Source: Agarophyton chilense
Lineage: Eukaryota > Rhodophyta > Florideophyceae > Gracilariales > Gracilariaceae
Assembly: GCA_030374765.1 (NCBI GenBank)
Contig: JARGXX010000121.1
Span: forward strand, 496,001-560,000
Reading direction: 5' to 3'
DNA: 64,000 bases
The translations under genes and the position numbers were made by a program. Numbering within the stretch: the stretch's first letter is position 1; each line of letters starts with the position of its first letter. A model generated the notes under the pieces. The model worked only from the letters and a program-made list of their open reading frames with translations. It ran no database searches and was not told the DNA's origin. This document shows, piece by piece, positions 55,160 to 64,000 of this stretch.

Positions 55160-56305
55160 TGTGGGCGCCATCTTGGGAGTGTGACGCGGTGGGCCAACTT
55201 GACAGTAAAAGTCAATGTAAATGGGAGTCCCTCGTAGCCAAAAAAAGGCCCGTACAGATAAGTGTAGTTCGGTTTCGCAAAGAGATAAGTAGAACGGCAA
55301 GACAGGGACAATACTCAACCCGTCAGATAAAAATAGATAAAATGACAAGGGGAGAACGAAGCTCAACCTAGCGATAATTCTCCAAAATCTTCTTAGGACG
55401 ATACGCAACGAAAGACTTATGTCAATGGTCACTAGGAGTCAGACTCCCGACTTCCGATAAGACACTCCGGATGTGAGACGATTTCTGCAGCCTACGTACT
55501 TCTGCGCCAACCAGAAGCACGCGTATACAATCCCTACAAGGCTTCCCGAGGAGAGCTAATGACAGCGAGATATGCCTTCACTCATATACCCAAGCTGGCC
55601 TTTTGCAGGAAAGGTTACGCGGCACCACTTGCGGCAGCTTCCCGTCCAGTACTGAATCCCAGGAATCCTCCAGGTCTTACCGACCGACACAGGCTTTTCA
55701 CTCTGTGGGGGACCCCTTGCCAGACGCAGTACCGTTGGTACACACAAGCCGTCTCCCGTCCACGCCAAAGGCGCTTCAACCGGTACAGTGGGCTGATAGA
55801 GGGTGCACCTTCCAGCGGCAAACGCCTCACTGGTCCTCTATACGGCGGCAAACGCCTCACCGATTTTAGATAATTATAGGGTTGCTCCTCCAGCGGCAAG
55901 CGCCTCACTGGACCCTAGGCGGCAAACGCCTCACCTTTTGTTATAGTTGAAGGGCTCGAAGCCAAAGGAAATAGTTGAATTGGGTGTTTGTTGGCTTGAG
56001 GTCGTCCGAGATGGTGTTCGGAGACTTCAGAGGCCCTTTTATAGAGATCTAGAACCCACAGAATGGGCTGCAACGCATTGATACTCACTTATTACTACGG
56101 TGTGCTTCTAGGTTACTCTATTGGCTTCTAGAAGCCAGTACAGCAGCACACTAACCAATTAAAATGTAACAACTACGCCTGACATCACCAGAATACCACT
56201 GCAACGTCGGCGTCAACAAAGATGTAGGAACTCCCGGCGCTGCTGGCACATCCTACACGTGTGTTACAGCAGTGCCGGAACATTCCACACGTTCCGCGAC
56301 CCACA
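55160..56305 (-). repeat. 3' LTR of Gypsy-3
   Basis: It carries a TATAAAAG box (56036-56043, minus strand) and four copies of GCGGCAAACGCCTCAC at 55815, 55845, 55893 (one variant base) and 55919, which fall about 75-200 bases downstream of the expected start site. The polypurine tract is weak: only GCTTGGGGCTG separates the pol stop from the LTR. Confidence 0.9.
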
Positions 56306-56316
56306 CAGCCCCAAGC

Positions 56317-59300
56317 TCAACGGTTGCTACGCCGCGGCAACCCGGAAACCTTAGCATCCAATGGTCGCGGCAGATAGATTTTGAGGCGTCGACAATGTAT
56401 CCCTTGACGAGTATAGCGGTTGTGTGGTGAGACCAAAGTGTACCTGGGGTGATCTGCACGGACAACACGGCAAGGTCCAAAGTACTTTGAGGAGAATGCC
56501 GGCCACTTCACTGTGGTATTCAGCGCCTTCCCCTTCGCCACCAAAACCTCATCTCCAACCTGGAACTTTCTTATCTTCTTCTCCGGAATATCCCTAGTAA
56601 CTCTCATCTCAGCACGCGCTGCCCGAGGATTAGATGAAGCTAAAGTCTCCAAGGTCCTAAATATCTGTGAAGAATCCCCATGCTGCACCGCCACACCCGA
56701 GTCATACGATGTCATACGTGGTTTCACGCCATAAAGCAATTCAAAAGGCGATATTCCGCTGGCAAGATGGCGACGTCGATATCCATATAGAACTGAAGGG
56801 AGGTCATCATCCCAGCTTGAACCACGGGCTAAGACAGTCTTTCCAAGAGCTCGTTTAAGTGTACCAACCATTCTCTCAGCCCTACCATTGGACATAGGTG
56901 CGTAAGCCAGAACAGTTTTCCACTTGATTCCTTTCTCTTTCATGAACGAAACGAGTGACATGGACGTGAAACAGGTCGCATTGTCGGATACGATGACACG
57001 GGGAAGGCCAAAAGGGGCGATGATTCCACTTTTCACAAATTCTACTACAGTTTCTGACGTTGAATTCCTTGTCGGGGCGGCAATCGGCCATCCAGTAAGA
57101 TGCTCAACACAAACCAAGAGAAATCGGTTTCCTGCCTTGCTCTTCTGGAAAGGACCGGCAAAGTCAATTGAAAACACATCAAACAGAGACGAAACCGGTG
57201 TGTGAAGGCTAGTATAGTACTGTGGAAGTGGTGCCATCCTCTGACAAGCGTCACAGCTTTTGACGTAATCCCCAGTTTCTCGATACATTGTAGGCCACCA
57301 AAACCTCTCCGTAATAAACTTCCTTGTAGCCTTGACGTCCCAGTGTCCGATATCGTCATGAAAAGACCTCAGTATACTCTGCCTATGAGAAACATCTGGT
57401 ACGACTCGTAGACCCTTTGTAGTGCGCCTGAATAGCTTTCCTTCCCAACCTAAGAACCGTTTCGCATTCCGTCTCACGATTTGGCGAACATGACTGTCAT
57501 GTTCGTTCATTGACATTCCACAGAGATAACGGGCAATGTTTGCATAGTATGGTTCAAGTCCACGAAATTGATCAGTGTCACCTATGAGGCATACGAGGTC
57601 TCCTTCATCCTCGTGCAACTCAACCTTATCACCATGGAGAATCCTCGAAAGATAGTCGGCAGCACCGTTGTCCTTCCCAGCCCGATATACTATCTCAAAG
57701 TCATACTCGGCAAGGAAATCGAGCCAACGGGCTAGGCGACCATGTATATCACGTTTCTGAAAGGCATATCGGAGAGCCATATGATCCGTAATAACTTTGA
57801 ACGGAACAGAGGAGAGAAGATACACTCTGAACTTTTTCAGGGCAAATATGACTGCCAATGCTTCTCTCTCAGATGCAGAATAGTTCCTTTCCGCTGCAGT
57901 CATCGTGCGACTAGCGAACTGCAAGGGGTGGATCCTACCGTCTTCTTTCTTCTGAGACAACACGGCCCCAAGCGACACACTCGACGCATCTGTCTCAACA
58001 ATGAAAGGTTTCTCAAAGTCCGGGAATGACAACACTGGTGGCTGAGTTAACTTCTTCTTCAACCCGTGGAAGGCGTCAAGCATGTCTTCAGTCCAAGTCA
58101 GGGTTTTATTTCCCGAGGTAGCACTGTGAAGCACTGCCGAAGTCTCAGCAAAGTTTCTGATGAAGCGACGATAGTATCCGGCTAGGCCAAGGAATGATCT
58201 CAACTCCGTCGTGGTGGAAGGTATGGGTGCCTCCTGAATCTTATCAATCTTTGCTTGATCTACTGAAACGCCACTCGCGTCAATAACGTGGCCGAGAAGA
58301 TGTACCTTAGGAAGGGCAAAGAAACACTTTGATAACTTCAGTTTAAGGCCATGCATACTTATTCGTTCCAAGACAGACCGGATGTGCCGTACATGTTCTT
58401 CGAGACTTCTCGAAAAGATTACAACGTCGTCGATATAGACCCGGACGAAGGAAAGCCCACGGAGGACGACGTCCATCATACGCTGAAAGGTAGAAGGAGC
58501 ATTCATAAGTCCAAATGGCATTACTTCGAACATGAAGGTCCCATATCTGCATACGAAAGTAGTCATTTCTTTGCACTCTTCCGACATTTTCACTTGCCAG
58601 TATCCAGTGAAAAGATCAAGCGTTGTAAAGAAACAGCATCCGCCTAAGTCATCAAAGATCTCTTCCATACGTGGCAACGGCCATCGATCGGCTTTCATGA
58701 CACGGTTGAGTTCTCGGTAATCCACGCAGAACCTGGGGCTACCATCCTTCTTGGTTGCGATAACAACAGGAAAGGACCACGCTGATGCAGAAGGAGTAAT
58801 GATACCTGCCTCCAGTAATAAATCGATCTCTTCCCGGATGAACTCATTATGCCTAGGAGACATTCTTCTCGCTCTGAAATATATAGGCTTGTTGATAGTC
58901 AGTTCGAACGAATGTGATACTGGAACATCTGCTGGGCGGAGGTCCATCAGGGTCCAAGCGATGACATTGGTCTCCTTCAAACTCGAAATAAATTTTCCTT
59001 TTTCTTTCGTAGGTATGTGAGACAACTTGGACAGCAAAAGTTCTTCCTGAGGATCGGATCCAGATATATTCAGTTCCGGTATAATCTCATCTTCATCAAT
59101 TCTCACTTTGTCAGTAAGAGCCACGACCAGTTCTTCATCTTCAGAGACAGTATCCTCAACAGCGGCATCAGAATCTGACGTAAAGTCTTCACTATCCGTA
59201 TCAGATCCTTCTCCATCTGGGGCCTCAACACGGGCGTAGTCAAAACCGAGTATAATCTTCTGTCCGGCAATCTTCATCTTCACTTGTTGGTTGCCAAGGT

Positions 59301-60930
59301 CTAAGCAAGCCTGTAGCATCTCTAGAGTTGGGCACCCGATGATGACATCGAACGGTGGCCCTTCAATGACAAGAAAATCTAGCGGAACTGATATACCTCC
59401 GAAGGAGACTGGCACGTCGTGAAGAACTCCTCTGCATGAAGCACTGTCTCCATTGGCGACAGTAATCTTTTTTGAGGTTTCCTTGGGGTTCAGAGAAAGC
59501 TTTTCGCACAACTTCTTTGAGATTAGATTAGGAACAGCGCCAGAATCAAGCAGAGCTTCAGTTTCCCTCCCGAATATTCCGACAGAAACAGCTTTTAAAC
59601 GTCTAGGGTGCTTGGCAACAGGGCCCACAAAAGGACGGCGAACAGTGCTTCGGCGACTAATGAGCTTTCTGATCTGTTTCTTGGCATCGTCGGCATCTCC
59701 GCGCATCAACTGGCCAAACGTGATCCCAGAAGAGGCGTTTGCCAACTCTGTAATTACATTATACTTGCTTGCATGATCTGGTATGTTCTCTTTCTTCGGC
59801 TTCCTCTGCTTCTGCTTTCTTGGCTTACCTTCGGTAATCTTCTTACGACGAACTCTTTCTTCATGAAGAGGCGGGTTCAACATGAACGGAATGGGCGCTT
59901 TGCCTTCCGAGCGAAGCTGTTTTGGTAGCGCTTCTCCGTCCACGGTTCTTTTCATTGCAGCGACGACATCAGTCGTTTCTGAGTCCTCCGTCACAATTGA
60001 AACAGGATCAGGCCCTTTTCGATCATTATTTGAGGTTTCTCTCTGTTCTTCAGAATTGTTTGATACCTTTCGAGCTTCGTCGGGCCATATCCGTCGCCAA
60101 CAGGTGATTTCAGAATGTCCCATCTTGCCACACCGATTACATCTCGTATCACGATGCGGGTTTGAGTCACACTGAGAAGCGTAATGTCCGGGCTTCCTAC
60201 AGTAAGAACAAGACCTTTCTGAGTCTCGGCGATCTGTCTGTGATTTCTTCATCATGAGAGAGAGCTGTGAAAGCTGATCTGCTAACTTGTCGACCTTAGA
60301 CTCCAAACCATGGGACGAAGAAGGACCTTCAAGGATCCTAGGATTAGGGACAATACGCTTTGGTGGGGTAAAGAACGAGACATGTGGTCCAATCGTTTTC
60401 TTGGCAGTGTCAAAGGCTTTCACTTGAACCTTTAACTCATCATAATTTTCTGCACCTCGAAAGATGACAAACTGGGCCAGGTCTGCGTACCCCATAACAG
60501 CCTTTTTCAAAAGGCCAAACTTCGCCTCGGCATTAAAACCCGCCTTCTGAAAGAGGTTATCCATGTAACTCATTGAACCAACTAAGTCACCGTAATCCAA
60601 TTTTGCCGATATTGCCAATCGAATGTCTTCCTCAGGTTCTTTGACTTCTCCGAATCGATTGATGAAGGTTTTCTTGACAGATTCATAATCTTTTGCTTCT
60701 TCAGAGAGTGAACCATTGACAGCATAAGTATCATAATAAAACTCGAACGCCTCCTTCTCTAGGAAACCGAGCAATTCTAATGCCATCTCTTCCTTGGATT
60801 TTCCTCTCAAAGCAACATTTTCGAAATAGAAAAAGAACTTCACAACATCAATAGATGAACCATCGAAGGTAGTAACTGAAGGGCCGGCTTCCACGGAACT
60901 GCCTCCTCGAGAGTACCATGTGGGCGCCAT
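56317..60930 (-). CDS. Gypsy-3 Gag-Pol polyprotein
   Basis: This is 1,537 aa from the ATG at 60930. The frame is open upstream to 61191, another 87 codons, all within the LTR. Numbering from 61191: capsid-like Gag about 95-260; two CCHC knuckles about 328-362 (CSYCRKPGHYASQC, CNRCGKMGHSEITC); protease LLDSGAVPNLIS about 548; RT about 780-1000 with VYIDDVVIFS near 920; RNase H about 1060-1190 (FIVETDASS, ending AADYLSR); integrase zinc region about 1278-1317 (H-x4-H, CDAC), catalytic Asp near 1339 (SIDFAG), Asp near 1402 (SDNATC) and Glu near 1437 (GRAERM); GPY/F-like FGPCRVV near 1587. All catalytic residues are present. Gag and Pol share one frame with no stop or shift. The stop TGA is 12 bases from the 3' LTR. 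Confidence 0.93.
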   Translation of the reverse strand: MAPTWYSRGGSSVEAGPSVTTFDGSSIDVVKFFFYFENVALRGKSKEEMALELLGFLEKEAFEFYYDTYAVNGSLSEEAKDYESVKKTFINRFGEVKEPEEDIRLAISAKLDYGDLVGSMSYMDNLFQKAGFNAEAKFGLLKKAVMGYADLAQFVIFRGAENYDELKVQVKAFDTAKKTIGPHVSFFTPPKRIVPNPRILEGPSSSHGLESKVDKLADQLSQLSLMMKKSQTDRRDSERSCSYCRKPGHYASQCDSNPHRDTRCNRCGKMGHSEITCWRRIWPDEARKVSNNSEEQRETSNNDRKGPDPVSIVTEDSETTDVVAAMKRTVDGEALPKQLRSEGKAPIPFMLNPPLHEERVRRKKITEGKPRKQKQRKPKKENIPDHASKYNVITELANASSGITFGQLMRGDADDAKKQIRKLISRRSTVRRPFVGPVAKHPRRLKAVSVGIFGRETEALLDSGAVPNLISKKLCEKLSLNPKETSKKITVANGDSASCRGVLHDVPVSFGGISVPLDFLVIEGPPFDVIIGCPTLEMLQACLDLGNQQVKMKIAGQKIILGFDYARVEAPDGEGSDTDSEDFTSDSDAAVEDTVSEDEELVVALTDKVRIDEDEIIPELNISGSDPQEELLLSKLSHIPTKEKGKFISSLKETNVIAWTLMDLRPADVPVSHSFELTINKPIYFRARRMSPRHNEFIREEIDLLLEAGIITPSASAWSFPVVIATKKDGSPRFCVDYRELNRVMKADRWPLPRMEEIFDDLGGCCFFTTLDLFTGYWQVKMSEECKEMTTFVCRYGTFMFEVMPFGLMNAPSTFQRMMDVVLRGLSFVRVYIDDVVIFSRSLEEHVRHIRSVLERISMHGLKLKLSKCFFALPKVHLLGHVIDASGVSVDQAKIDKIQEAPIPSTTTELRSFLGLAGYYRRFIRNFAETSAVLHSATSGNKTLTWTEDMLDAFHGLKKKLTQPPVLSFPDFEKPFIVETDASSVSLGAVLSQKKEDGRIHPLQFASRTMTAAERNYSASEREALAVIFALKKFRVYLLSSVPFKVITDHMALRYAFQKRDIHGRLARWLDFLAEYDFEIVYRAGKDNGAADYLSRILHGDKVELHEDEGDLVCLIGDTDQFRGLEPYYANIARYLCGMSMNEHDSHVRQIVRRNAKRFLGWEGKLFRRTTKGLRVVPDVSHRQSILRSFHDDIGHWDVKATRKFITERFWWPTMYRETGDYVKSCDACQRMAPLPQYYTSLHTPVSSLFDVFSIDFAGPFQKSKAGNRFLLVCVEHLTGWPIAAPTRNSTSETVVEFVKSGIIAPFGLPRVIVSDNATCFTSMSLVSFMKEKGIKWKTVLAYAPMSNGRAERMVGTLKRALGKTVLARGSSWDDDLPSVLYGYRRRHLASGISPFELLYGVKPRMTSYDSGVAVQHGDSSQIFRTLETLASSNPRAARAEMRVTRDIPEKKIRKFQVGDEVLVAKGKALNTTVKWPAFSSKYFGPCRVVRADHPRYTLVSPHNRYTRQGIHCRRLKIYLPRPLDAKVSGLPRRSNR
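60901..60918 (-). promoter_or_regulatory. Primer-binding site of Gypsy-3, inside the Gag frame
   Basis: Directly next to the 5' LTR the minus strand reads TGGTACTCTCGAGGAGGC. A TGG start with no spacer is the expected PBS form. It is translated as Trp-Tyr-Ser-Arg-Gly-Gly if Gag starts at 60930. The tRNA is not identified. Confidence 0.6.
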
Positions 60931-62064
60931 CTTGGGAGTGTGACGCGGTGGGCCAACTTGACAGTAAAAGTCAATGTAAATGGGAGTCCCTCGTAGCCAA
61001 AAAAAGGCCCGTACAGATAAGTGTAGTTCGGTTTCGCAAAGAGATAAGTAGAACGGCAAGACAGGGACAATACTCAACCCGTCAGATAAAAATAGATAAA
61101 ATGACAAGGGGAGAACGAAGCTCAACCTAGCGATAATTCTCCAAAATCTTCTTAGGACGATACGCAACGAAAGACTTATGTCAATGGTCACTAGGAGTCA
61201 GACTCCCGACTTCCGATAAGACACTCCGGATGTGAGACGATTTCTGCAGCCTACGTACTTCTGCGCCAACCAGAAGCACGCGTATACAATCCCTACAAGG
61301 CTTCCCGAGGAGAGCTAATGACAGCGAGATATGCCTTCACTCATATACCCAAGCTGGCCTTTTGCAGGAAAGGTTACGCGGCACCACTTGCGGCAGCTTC
61401 CCGTCCAGTACTGAATCCCAGGAATCCTCCAGGTCTTACCGACCGACACAGGCTTTTCACTCTGTGGGGGACCCCTTGCCAGACGCAGTACCGTTGGTAC
61501 ACACAAGCCGTCTCCCGTCCACGCCAAAGGCGCTTCAACCGGTACAGTGGGCTGATAGAGGGTGCACCTTCCAGCGGCAAACGCCTCACTGGTCCTCTAT
61601 ACGGCGGCAAACGCCTCACCGATTTTAGATAATTATAGGGTTGCTCCTCCAGCGGCAAGCGCCTCACTGGACCCTAGGCGGCAAACGCCTCACCTTTTGT
61701 TATAGTTGAAGGGCTCGAAGCCAAAGGAAATAGTTGAATTGGGTGTTTGTTGGCTTGAGGTCGTCCGAGATGGTGTTCGGAGACTTCAGAGGCCCTTTTA
61801 TAGAGATCTAGAACCCACAGAATGGGCTGCAACGCATTGATACTCACTTATTACTACGGTGTGCTTCTAGGTTACTCTATTGGCTTCTAGAAGCCAGTAC
61901 AGCAGCACACTAACCAATTAAAATGTAACAACTACGCCTGACATCACCAGAATACCACTGCAACGTCGGCGTCAACAAAGATGTAGGAACTCCCGGCGCT
62001 GCTGGCACATCCTACACGTGTGTTACAGCAGTGCCGGAACATTCCACACGTTCCGCGACCCACA
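60919..62064 (-). repeat. 5' LTR of Gypsy-3
   Basis: This copy drives transcription. The TATA box is at 61795-61802 (minus); the four-copy 16-bp array lies at 61574-61693. The last 12 bases, ATGGCGCCCACA, give the likely Gag start Met-Ala-Pro-Thr. The leader from the start site to this ATG is about 840 nt. Confidence 0.9.
61795..61802 (-). promoter_or_regulatory. TATA box of Gypsy-3 5' LTR
   Basis: CTCTATAAAAGGGCC on the minus strand, about 265 bases into the LTR, is a strong match to a eukaryotic TATA box. Initiation is expected 25-30 bases downstream, near 61770. Confidence 0.65.
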
Positions 62065-62506
62065 GGGTGCTTGTTTCTACTATGGTTTAAGCAATCGGGT
62101 TGTTTGTGTCGGTAAAATGGATTCCATGAAGTACTGCAAGGTGTTGCAGAAAAAATTGCTTCTATTTGCGGCGGAAAAAATCGGAGAAAGTTTTAGTTTT
62201 CAGCGAGACGGGACTTCTATACACCGTTCAGTGTTTACTACAAAGTGGTTGGCTTATCATAATGTTAATGTTTTACAGTGGCCAGCCAAGTTACCTGACT
62301 TGAACATTATGGAAAACATTTGGGGGGTTTTAGCACGCCGCGTTTATGCCAATCAGCGCCAATTCTAAGATGTTGGAACGCTTTTGGAATGTGTGACTGA
62401 ATGTTGGAATAATTTGAGCGAAGAGTTTATTAAATCACTTTACAGCTCTATACAAAAGCGCTGTATTCAAGTGGTAGAGAAAAAGGGGGAAATGACTAAG
62501 TATTGA
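62065..62506 (+). pseudogene. Tc1/mariner transposase, C-terminal part
   Basis: It resumes after the Gypsy-3 target duplication: GLSNRVVCVGKMDSMKYCKV, then FQRDGTSIHRSVFTTKWLAY (second catalytic Asp), then VLQWPAKLPDLNIMENIWGV with the DLNxxEN box holding the third acidic residue. A TAA at 62366-62368 is premature. The frame goes on (TECWNNLSEEFIKSLYSSI, KRCIQVV) to TGA at 62504-62506. TIRs were not identified. Confidence 0.85.
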
Positions 62507-62955
62507 ATGAAATAAATGTGCTTCTTTGTTTTGGCCTTTATTTAGATTTCGCTATCTTGTTCAGGATTTTGTAAAGTTAAGAAAACTGTGGGCTAGGTCT
62601 GGTTCTGCAAAGCTCTGAAACTAGTTTATTAATGGTTTTCTAAGTACTGACTACGGTAAAAGTCCCAGTTGCCGACTGTGGATGGCAGTAAGGAGGAATA
62701 GGGTGATGGCTTTATCCAGATTTCGCGCACTGATAGAGAAAAAGACAACGCCGTATTTCTGAGTTGTAGAGGAACGTGTAGATTTCGCTTTCTGAAGTAC
62801 ACTTTTCAGAGATATTACCATAACAGTCATCCTTTCGATTCCTAAGGAAATACGTGTATTCGAGATGAGATCCGCACACAGATCCGTTCTCTGGTACGTC
62901 GCGACCCCTCCACCCCACCCCCCAACATCTCCATATCTATTTCACCTTCCAACAA
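62507..62955. other. Stretch without supported genes
   Basis: It probably contains the right end of the Tc1/mariner copy and the decayed downstream part of the LINE endonuclease on the minus strand. Nothing is clear enough to place. Confidence 0.3.
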
Positions 62956-63237
62956 CTAAGAAGTTCTATATCCTGGATTTTTATCCTCTTTACTTGGATG
63001 TACTTCTTGCAAACATAGAATGTCCATCCCCCAACGATGCACAAGTTGCGCGATCTCGGCGCGTTTCCTCGGAGCGAGAAGACCCCTACAGTTCGGTTGA
63101 AGAATGCATAGTGTCCTTCGGGCATCCTGCTTTTCCAATTTTTCATCTTCGTAATATGAAAGACGTCGGGCTCCGTAGTAGACCCAACCGCAGATCTGTT
63201 TCGCTTCTCTAAAGAGAAGGGAAGTCAGGCACACCAC
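62956..63237 (-). pseudogene. LINE (non-LTR retrotransposon) endonuclease N-terminus
   Basis: The frame contains LCILQPNCRGLLAPRKRAEI and LVHRWGMDILCLQEVHPSK, then GYRTS. This is the start of an apurinic-type (EEP) endonuclease: QxNxRG, then the catalytic Glu in LQEVH. Similarity fades after about 150 bases and no RT is present nearby, so it is a fragment. Confidence 0.6.
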
Positions 63238-63468
63238 GTGAGGGCGGATCGCATGTGCCCAGGATTCCCACTACAGCGAGAAAGTTCAATGTAGCGAGAA
63301 AGTACACTGTATACCCTGTTCATCGTAACGAGCTTTCACTCTGTACTAGGTTTTCGATATGACTCATTCGCAGATGGCGCCAATGCTCGGAACAAGTTGT
63401 CTCCAGAGACAATTTGAACAAATGAAAAAGATACTTTATGCTGGGAAACCTATGAAGATCATAGGACT
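63238..63468. other. Spacer between LINE and hAT remnants
   Basis: It includes a short direct repeat, AG(C)GAGAAAGT.CA, near 63276-63305. No gene is supported. Confidence 0.3.
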
Positions 63469-64000
63469 TCAGGTATATCCCGTGTTAATTCCCAAATGGT
63501 CGGTCTTTCTTAATTTCAGATTCCAAGATATAAACCGCCGTTTTTCTCGAAGGGGATCTCGTGAATGGCCTCGGAGATCGTCGCACTTAGCATTAATATT
63601 CGTGATGAAGCGAATCACTGAGAGACATGTCGCAGGTATACCGAGGACTCGAAGCGCAATATTGTACAACTCCGGGACTTGATTCCCATGCTTCATCCAC
63701 CACACTAGAGGATCGGCGTTTTCATTATCGGAAAAAGAACCGTGTGGGGTAGTACCAGAAAACTTCTTCTCGCTGTTCATTCCTTGGCCTTCACCCTTGC
63801 ACTTTTGAAATTGGAACAAGCCTCTTTCCAAAGCAATTTGTGATTGACTGTCTCTTCTCAGACTCCGAAGAGCTCTGGAAAGCACTTCTTTCCTGGGGAA
63901 GAAGCTTGTATCTACATCAACAGCGGGGTTAAGAATCGCTGCAAGGCAACAAACGTTGTTGACAATCGGTGGCAGGCCGTCAGGCTGTTGCGTGAAAAGC
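63469..64000 (-). pseudogene. hAT transposase C-terminal (dimerisation) region, runs off right edge
   Basis: The minus-strand frame is open from the window edge (LFTQQPDGLPPIVNNV, LAAILNPAVDVDTSFFP) through a helical linker to DPLVWWMKHGNQVPELYNIA, then LGIPATCLSVIRFITNI and the ending KRRFISWNLKL. This is the hAT dimerisation pattern (D-x-L-x-W-W, P-x-L, I-P-A-T-S-x-x-x-x-R-x-F-S). The usual Ser-x-Glu-Arg is LSVIR and FS is FI, so it is degenerate or divergent. The catalytic part should lie to the right of the window. Confidence 0.7.

Larger units (their letters stand above)
55160..62064 (-). mobile_element. Gypsy-3: intact-looking Ty3/gypsy element (6,905 bp)
   Basis: The LTRs at 55160-56305 and 60919-62064 (1,146 bp each, constant offset 5,759) appear identical, with TGTGGG...CCCACA ends. 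GGGTG is duplicated at 55155-55159 and 62065-62069. One unbroken Gag-Pol frame fills the interior. This is the youngest insertion in the window and may still be mobile. It sits within a Tc1/mariner transposase gene, whose two halves join in frame across the excised site (SVMRWG then ACFYYG). Confidence 0.95.

Noticed and set aside
55559-55908. Several 70-104 codon frames, duplicated at 61318-61667
   Set aside because: They are inside the Gypsy-3 LTRs, overlap each other on both strands, and are explained by the 16-bp array and low stop density.
1-64000. CRISPR arrays, bacterial operons, rRNA operons
   Set aside because: No regularly spaced repeats with unique spacers, no ribosome-binding-site-led gene clusters and no rRNA signatures were seen; gene style and elements are eukaryotic.

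Overview
This looks like a window of a nuclear, repeat-rich eukaryotic genome. Its few apparent host genes are intronless open frames: a membrane-anchored glycosyltransferase-like protein and a secreted AA15-type copper monooxygenase. The mix of retroelement families, the compact genes and the secreted AA15 enzyme fit a florideophyte red alga such as Chondrus. That placement is an inference, not something the sequence proves. No operons, CRISPR arrays, rRNA operons or confident tRNAs were seen. Most of the window is transposable elements nested inside one another.

Layout. 1-1774: minus-strand 5' end of a Ty3/gypsy element (Gypsy-1); its intact gag runs off the left edge. 1887-3510: Helitron Rep fragment, then degenerate and tandem repeats. 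3983-5395 and 6138-7403: the two clear host genes. 8626-9330: fossil copia LTR and gag. 8680-33610: a recent 12.47-kb direct tandem duplication (unit A 8680-21145, unit B 21146-33610), nearly identical between copies. Each unit holds decayed copia, a stray YR-element RT fragment on the minus strand, the gag/RT/RNase H part of a tyrosine-recombinase (DIRS/Ngaro-like) retroelement, and the 3' part of Gypsy-2.

Reading outward from unit B, Gypsy-2 is a complete 11.6-kb element on the minus strand (29743-41325). It has LTR termini TGTAGAG...CTCTACA, a PBS, a polypurine tract and a TCTTC target-site duplication. It carries about 2.9 kb beyond pol with an open frame in antisense. It sits inside the YR retroelement, whose recombinase resumes at 41331, is interrupted again at about 41790-46973 (two hairpins, a piggyBac pseudogene, a P2X7-like ORF, a 1.7-kb long-TIR foldback element), and finishes at 46974-47475 before a terminal direct repeat at 47561-47720.

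47860-54077 is a decayed Ty1/copia element with 208-bp LTRs and AAAGC target duplications. It interrupts a minus-strand ORF and contains, between pol and its 3' LTR, an antisense histone H3-like pseudogene. 54599-62506 is a Tc1/mariner pseudogene split by Gypsy-3 (55160-62064), a young-looking minus-strand element with LTRs that look identical, a GGGTG duplication and an uninterrupted Gag-Pol. Gag-Pol may begin inside the 5' LTR. The right end holds a LINE endonuclease remnant and a hAT transposase end that runs off the window.

The main value of the window is the resolved nesting order, plus several unusual element designs: an antisense 3' ORF in Gypsy-2, an H3-like passenger in copia, and a possible gag start and PBS overlap in Gypsy-3.
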